Below are positions 58,460 to 64,000 of a stretch of 64,000 bases of DNA, one piece after another. The number at the start of each line of letters is the position of its first letter. The stretch's first letter is position 1. Where the stretch lies: positions 251,042-315,041 of the forward strand of contig NW_006766890.1 of the NCBI RefSeq assembly GCF_000275845.1, given 5' to 3'. Position numbers and translations under genes: made by a program. The notes beneath the pieces are model-generated. The model was not told where the DNA came from and did no database searches. It was given only the letters and a program-made list of their open reading frames with translations. The stretch is from Dichomitus squalens LYAD-421 SS1 (lineage: Eukaryota; Basidiomycota; Agaricomycetes; Polyporales; Polyporaceae).

Positions 58460-59770
58460 CAATGTCTCATTACAACTTGCGCACGTTCATAGGAGCCTCC
58501 TTCGCTACGTCACATTTGTGCGACCAACGCAGCCTACAACGCCGGGATGGTGTACAAAGCTGTTAACGCTAGAAAACCGACCGTCTCGCCCCCGAGGAAA
58601 AGAATCATTGACGCACAGCGGACTTAACAGTTGAAGTGAAACACGACCGTGTTGCCAGCGCCCAGTTCAGAGAGCTCGGTGTCGCTCGTCCAGAACAATA
58701 GAATGTACAATTGACGAGAAGACAAAACCGCGCATTTTGGTTTCCCAACCTGCTCCCCGCCTCAGGCCGAACGGCCAGAGGCGGCGAGCAGGAAGGTACT
58801 TATCCCGAGGACCACGGAAAGGTATGCGCCAGGACCGGAGTCCCTCCCTCGGGAAAAGAAACCACGCACCTTGGAGCGGCCAGAGGCCGGTAGGGAGAAA
58901 CCCACGCACCTTGCTTCCGAAACCGCCACCACCGGGAAGAAATCACCTACCTTTGGGCCACCACCGAAAAAGAAACGACGCACCTTGAAGCGGAAACCGC
59001 TACGACCAGGAAGAAACCACGTACCTTGTAGCCGAGCCCGAGTCCCACCACCGAAAAGAAACCACGCACCTTGGTTGGGCCACCACCAGGAAGAAACCAC
59101 GTACCTGGAGGTCCGAAACTGAGAGCATTCTGTGCTCGCCTCGGGGTTATATGCTCGCCAGCGTTGCTAACCTGCCCAGGTCAGCCCGTGGTCAGCCTCC
59201 TCATGACGCCTTGCGGTACACCGGCAGGTCAGCACGCCGGAAGGCTTATGACGTCCTTGGGTCTTTCTTGGCCAACGATCGACTGGCTGAGTATGAACTG
59301 ATGAGACGTCATCGGGCGTAGGTAGAACAAAGTGTTGAGGATGATTGGCTACGAGAGAGGCTGACAGGGGCTTGGGGTTGCAGCATTCGTGTTCTATGCC
59401 AACGTGCTGCTCGAGGCTGAGCGCTGACCACTCGATACTGGTGGCATGGCGCGTGCCGTTTCTGCACCAAGAACGCGGCCGTCAAGAGGAAGTTGGGGGT
59501 GGAAAGGCGCGTTATGTTAGACAAGCTCTGTTGGTCCAGGTAACGTGACCGCGTTTGTGCTATGGCCGTGAATTGTGGATGTTCACATTTGAACGACGTG
59601 TGTTGCACGAGAGAAATCTACATGTGAAGCCCGTTTGCATTGCGGCGACATGCATGACATTCGAACATTCGAGATAGTAGCTAGGGTGTGAGGACGACAT
59701 CTTGCGCATCTGAGGTTCCCCCCACATGACGCCCTTGAAAGCGAACGTGTACGAAGAACATTCGTCCCAA
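58460..59770 (+). repeat. Dispersed repeat, copy C
   Basis: Core 58700-59259 is 560 bp, the same length as in copy A and differing by one visible base (A for G in the hairpin loop). The left arm (about 58490-58540, TACGTCACATTTGTGCGACC) and right arm (about 59510-59560, TGTTGGTCCAGGTAACGTGA) are imperfect inverted repeats. The segment 59260-59770 is shared with copy B. No protein-coding capacity: frames inside the core are open on both strands but show only reiterations of the short motif. Confidence 0.75.
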
Positions 59771-60600
59771 GAACCAAAGTCGCGGTCGCGGTCCAGTGCA
59801 GCGTGGGCTTAATCTAGTACGATCTGCTCATATGCGTGCTTGTGCTCCTGTCCACACTCGTGATCGTGGTCATGGGGTGAGGCGGTCCATCGAGGCGGGG
59901 AGGTTGAGGGTCGGACCTAAGGTGGAAGAGGGAAGACATCGAGGATGAGCTCAGCTAGCCTTGATGTTTTATAACGGCGCAGTACTCACGAGGAATCGAG
60001 CATTGTGGAGAAAACAAGACTGTCTAGAGAGAAAAAAGCGCATCCTGACTCCTCTCAATAGTCTGTGATCTGTGGCCAACCGAACGACGGCCGAGTCGAG
60101 CTTGGTCGACCGCCTTCCTCACCACCATCGCGAGAGCCTAACATCACAGCTGCATGACATTGCTCGCCTCGACGACTGACACTGTTGGCTATATGACATC
60201 CAGGCGCGCGTGTGCTCGCGCATATGTAGCGTAGGCTTCCTGCTTCAATCTACGACTAGACGTTGACCAACACGTCGAGGACGCACCGAGGGCATCACTC
60301 ATCATATGGATCAGTTCACACTATGTGAGAAGAGCATGAATCCGCACGTTTCCCTTGAACAACATGGTGCATGAAGGAGGCCCAAGCCGCGTCAGCCACC
60401 ATCCCGAAGATTCAATGACCTCCCTCAATCCCTGTACTCCAGCTCTCCGCTATGGTCATGATACTCGTCGTGTTCGTCGTGCAGATGCTGGATCCCTCTC
60501 GATGCCGGGTCGCGTACCCACTCCTGCATAAATAAATAAATAAAAAGAAAACGTGTGCAAAAGGAAGCGCCATCGTCCCCCCCCCAAGAATAACCGAAAG
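59771..60600. other. Intergenic, no gene recognised
   Basis: 830 bp between repeat C and the UPF0303 stop. It includes a short (TAAA)n run at about 60528-60546 and a C-run near 60580, probably in the 3' flank of the leftward gene. Confidence 0.45.
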
Positions 60601-61659
60601 TCAGCCGCCCCACTGCACGAGTTGAGAACTGGACTTCTTCCTGCGTACCGTGCTTGGAGGGCGGCCCGTATGCGAGTGGGCGTGGGTGTGGCCCGTGTGC
60701 TGGTGCGCCATGCTGGTGGACATGATGGTCGGGATGCTCTGCCCGAGCGCGCTCGTGCCCATCGACGTACCCATGGAGGTACCCATCGACGTCGCCATCG
60801 TCGAAGGTGCCGGTGGGGGTGGGTTGTCCCGGACGAGTTTCTTGAGATAGTCGCGGACGGAGGTCACAACCAGCTGCACAGGCGGGGCAACGGGACAGTA
60901 TGTCAGCTTCGACAGCACGTCTGGCGATTAATTGACACGCACATGGTGATCGTCTTGACTAGACCCGGAATAGCAGGCTACGACAGCGATGGGACAGCAT
61001 GGTGCATTCTTGAGCACGCAACACGGCTTCAGCCACAGACGCGAGGCTTAGGTCTCGCGATCGTCCTCACCTCCAGCCATATTGGAAATGCTAGGAATGC
61101 AAGCATGAGATCGGTCGAACCTGTACTAGGACGCGTGCACTAACCTCCCCCGCATATTTTGAGGTCGGGCTGTACGCCCAACTGTTTTTGTGATTTACCC
61201 ATAGCGTTCATACCCTTCTCCACATAGTAGCTAGAATGCCCTGTTCTCCGTACGACCGAGATCATTCCCTTGAAGGCCCAGTCATGCGTCCTTAGCCCCA
61301 TATATGCTCGATAAACTAGGTCCACGTACCTCCAAACACGCCCAGCTATCTAGGCTGACGTCACCGGCGCCGTCCAGGCCGCCCAAGTTGCCAACTGTAC
61401 ACGAGAAGAGAGTGTGGCCGGCGATGGTCTGTATTGAGATGACCATGCCGCGGACCTTTACGTGTCTTGAAGACGAACGGAAGCGTTTACGCAGAGAGAG
61501 ACCTAGCATGACGGCCGCATCGGAGTCGAAAGACGGGAAGCGGTAGAGAGACTCCTCATTGAGGGCTTGGGTTGCGAGCTCGGCCTCGCTGGGTGGCATG
61601 GGCTGGTTGCCGTTGAAGCCGTTGAACATTTGGAGAGCCCCGAGGCCTGCGTAAGCCAT
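60601..61659 (-). CDS. UPF0303/haem-degrading-fold (DUF336) protein
   Basis: Proteins of this fold include yeast YBR137W, implicated in tail-anchored protein delivery with Get4/Get5, and bacterial HbpS/GlcG; exact role here unknown. A start at 61659 gives MAYAGLGALQMFNGFNGNQP. EEALxxF-type motif EESLYRFPSFDSDAAVMLGL follows, then SIQTIAGHTLFSCTVGN, GDVSLDSWACLE, GMISVVRRTGHSSYYVEKGM and GVQPDLKICGG. A 20-nt exon (about 61069-61088) then encodes AFPIWLE, and the next exon NAPCCPIAVVACYSGSSQDD joins HHLVVTSVRDYLKKLVRDN. Together these restore the expected G-G-A-F-P-I ... D-H-x-x-V-V end of the fold. The tail has three MGTS repeats and a His-rich HQHTGHTHAHSH, then stops at 60601. Confidence 0.83.
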
Positions 61660-62393
61660 GAGAGACGAAAGAGAATATCCGGGTGCGGTGAACTGGGCGG
61701 TTATTAGAGAAGCAGAAGCGAATATCGCTTTATGGCGCGGAACTGTGTGGAAACGACTTCGGTGCCACCCTTGATAGCAGAGAACAGGACAGGAATGGGG
61801 CAGGAGAAGGGAGAGTAGCACGGCAGACAGGACACACGTATGTGGACGAGCACGGCACAAGGGCAGGGAAAGTGCTCGAGACGCGTTGGAGAAGGCACGG
61901 CACGAGGAGACGTGACGGTGTCCTGCGTTTAGCGAGTGCTGGACATGAGGCAGCTCTCACAGTGATTGTTGTGCGCAGCCCTATCCGCTCGAGCGGCGAT
62001 CCTTTCTCATATCCATCTGCTCTATCGCACCCCGTGGGCTTTGGTTCTAAGGGGACGCCTGGGAGGCTGCTTGGGCACTGTACGGCTGAGAAGTGCTCGA
62101 AGGACGCGGTTAGGTTCGCGAAGGTTAGTAGACGCTGGACATGCCTGCCTTCCATATTGAGAAAAGACAGAGCACGTGGACGACGTTTGAGCTGCAGTCG
62201 CCCAGACGCCCGGCTCCAAACCGAGCTTGTTTCGCTTGCTCTGTTGCTTCGCTTTCGCCTCTCCTCCCTCCGGGGTCTCCCCTTTCGTCCGTGTCGGTGA
62301 ACTAGTAGGTTTGTATTGCTCAGCTTCCACCTTAGAAACTACTGAGCGCTGTCTGCTCTGCAGGTGTACGCGGTCTTACAGCTTGCCGTCATC
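61660..62393. promoter_or_regulatory. Divergent upstream region, UPF0303 / ALE1-like
   Basis: About 730 bp. An upstream non-coding exon or leader of the acyltransferase gene may lie near 62150-62390, which ends in a pyrimidine-rich CTGCAG. No coding feature is supported. Confidence 0.4.
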
Positions 62394-64000
62394 ATGGATG
62401 CGCTGTTTGAGCCAATTGCGGAGGCCACTGGCGGTTCCATAGACCAGATCAAGGTGCGCACATCTACACCTTCTTCCTCCCGCCGCTGTTAACCTTCACT
62501 TGCGTTCAGCTCATTGCATGTCTTCTGTTCTCATATCCTCTCGGCAGCGTCTACATCCGTATACCCTCATCACATCCTGAGCTCAAACACATCTTCAGCA
62601 TTCTCGTTACCTTCTTCTACCTCATCCCAGTACTTGGTCTATGGGGAGGCGCGATACAACTTTTGGTCAGCGTTCTTGCGACATATTACATGGCGCAGAG
62701 GATAGAGAGGCCGTCAATGCCTTGGCTTGTCTTTATGTGAGCGTTCTCAAATTGCTCCTCTGGTCTTGACTGTTCTTAGTCGAATGTTGTTCAGTTTTAC
62801 AATGGGACACTTGACGATAAAGTGTGTGACCATGTGTCTCACCTGAGTTCTATCCTGACCTTAGTGTTAGCCACATCATACGAACGTACATCGAGGCAGG
62901 CTACGATACCATGGAGATCTCTGGACCTCAGATGGTCTTGACCATGAAGTTGACTACTTTTGCATGGAATATTTGGGATGGCAGGAGACCGTCCGAAGTG
63001 CGCTCTCGTTTGCGTCGTGCCCGTCTATTGTACTGATCTATGACGCAGGACTTGGACAAGTGGCAAACTGAGCAACGCGTCGTAGAGTACCCTTCGCTGC
63101 TAGAGTTCCTCGGATACGCGTGGGTCAAGAACATTTTTCGAAGGCTGGGCACAGCATTGACCATCTATGCAGATTCTACTTTCCTGGATTCCTCGTCGGT
63201 CCATACCTTACCTACAACGAATACCAGGCGCTCGTCACCGGCTCTCTGTACAAGGCTGCGGAGCAGCGCGAGTGGTCAGCTGTGAACGAGACCAGCCATC
63301 TCACCAAGCGTCTTGTTCCCCACGGGCGAAAGCGGGTCGCTTTCAAGAAGATGTTCATTGGGCTCATCTTCTTGGCACTTTACGTCCTGTTCTACCCCGA
63401 GTTGAACTACGGCATCACTATCGAGGACGAGTTTGAGTCGAGGCGTTTGCTCTCTCGGTAGGTTGCACTACTGCATCTCGTGTATAAGGGCTGATTGGGA
63501 CTGGCGTATCTAGGATTATTTTGCTCCAGTTCTGTGGTTTCTTTGAGAGGACCAAGTACTACGCCGTCTGGACGCTGACGGAGGTTAGTATCTCACCTCA
63601 CTTCACACTGGTCATGACAATAATCAACCGTGGCATCTCTATAGGGCGCTTCGATACAGACGGGCTTGGGTTTCACGGGCTACACAGAGTCTGGAAGCAC
63701 AAAATGGGAGGGCGCGGCGAACGTGAACGTCATGAACATCGAGTTTGCAGAGAACACCAAAGTCCTCCTCGACTCTTGGAACATGAAGACTAACATCTGG
63801 CTCCGCGAATGCGTCTACAAGCGTGTCACTCCCAAGGGCAAGAAGCCCGGATTCCGTAGCAGTCTGGCCACGTTCGCGACGAGCGCGTTCTGGGTACGTC
63901 CCTCCGCTTCAACTGCCCCGTTGGCAGAGATGCATGCTGATGCGACGACCTCCGCTCGCCCTGCAGCACGGCATCGCCCCAGGCTACTACCTCTCCTTCT
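62394..64000 (+). CDS. ALE1: MBOAT lysophospholipid acyltransferase (Ale1-like), 3' end missing
   Basis: Ale1-type enzymes reacylate lysophospholipids with acyl-CoA in the endoplasmic reticulum. Start 62394 gives MDALFEPIAEATGGSIDQIK. Hydrophobic segments follow (LIACLLFSYPLGSVYIRIPS, ILVTFFYLIPVLGLWGGAIQ). Family motifs are GPQMVLTMKLTTFAWNIWDG, LLEFLGYAFYFPGFLVGPYL and KKMFIGLIFLALYVLFYP. The catalytic-region motifs are VMNIEFAENTKVLLDSWNMK, TNIWLRECVYKR and, across the last intron (about 63894-63966), TSAFWHGIAPGYYLSF, where His of WHG is the expected catalytic residue. The gene runs off the window. Introns near 62453-62508, 62738-62795, 62996-63046, 63119-63173, 63460-63512 and 63584-63645 restore frame. 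Confidence 0.93.

Overview
This window is nuclear DNA of a basidiomycete fungus, most likely an Agaricomycete of the Polyporales type. The reasons are dense short genes on both strands, many 45-70 bp GT-AG introns, small intergenic gaps, basidiomycete-style proteins (Ssk1 with a long N-terminal half, F-box remnants, HerA-like ATPase paralogues, a secreted M43 protease) and no operons, rRNA or tRNA. All gene models were made by hand: I joined exons by reading frame, splice signals and family knowledge, so internal splice sites are inferred.

Layout. 1-2.4 kb: a broken F-box-like gene, otherwise nothing clear. 2.4-3.9 kb (-): RRP8, an rRNA methyltransferase. 4.3-8.8 kb (+): two tandem HerA/FtsK-like P-loop ATPases of unknown role. 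8.8-12.2 kb: gene-poor with small hairpins. 12.2-15.8 kb (-): a JmjC histone demethylase. 17.7-22.0 kb (-): the stress response regulator SSK1. 22.6-25.9 kb (-): ARS2/Serrate. 26.2-27.3 kb (-): ESF2. 28.0-29.1 kb: dispersed repeat copy A. 29.5-30.2 kb (-): a small coiled-coil gene. 30.6-32.5 kb (-): an uncharacterised disordered protein, divergent from DUT (32.75-33.5 kb, +). 33.9-35.1 kb (-): an unknown protein with C-terminal repeats. 36.0-37.0 kb (-): secreted M43 metalloprotease. 38.4-38.9 kb (-) and 39.1-39.6 kb (+): GatC-like and mS34-like mitochondrial translation genes, divergent. 40.0-41.7 kb (+): ACBD5/Atg37-like protein. 42.1-43.5 kb (+): MYND finger protein, followed by a broken first-exon copy. 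44.4-46.2 kb (-): SFA1. 46.5-47.1 kb (+): VFA1. 47.7-49.3 kb (-): ENT nucleoside transporter. 50.4-52.0 kb: repeat copy B (inverted, with a 441-N gap). 52.2-57.1 kb (-): HBS1. 57.4-58.0 kb (+): mitochondrial SSB. 58.5-59.8 kb: repeat copy C. 60.6-61.7 kb (-): UPF0303/haem-degrading-fold protein. 62.4 kb to the window end (+): ALE1-type MBOAT acyltransferase, incomplete.

Themes. Several genes serve ribosome production or quality control (RRP8, ESF2, HBS1), mitochondrial translation or DNA (GatC-like, mS34-like, SSB) and nucleotide supply (DUT, ENT). Three divergent pairs (unknown/DUT, GatC/mS34, HBS1/SSB) have short shared promoters. The DUT promoter carries four regularly spaced CGCGTCTT blocks, as expected for MBF-type S-phase control.

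The least explained parts are the tandem HerA-like ATPases, the three-copy repeat whose 560-bp core is almost identical while its arms have diverged, and two lineage-type disordered proteins with internal repeats.
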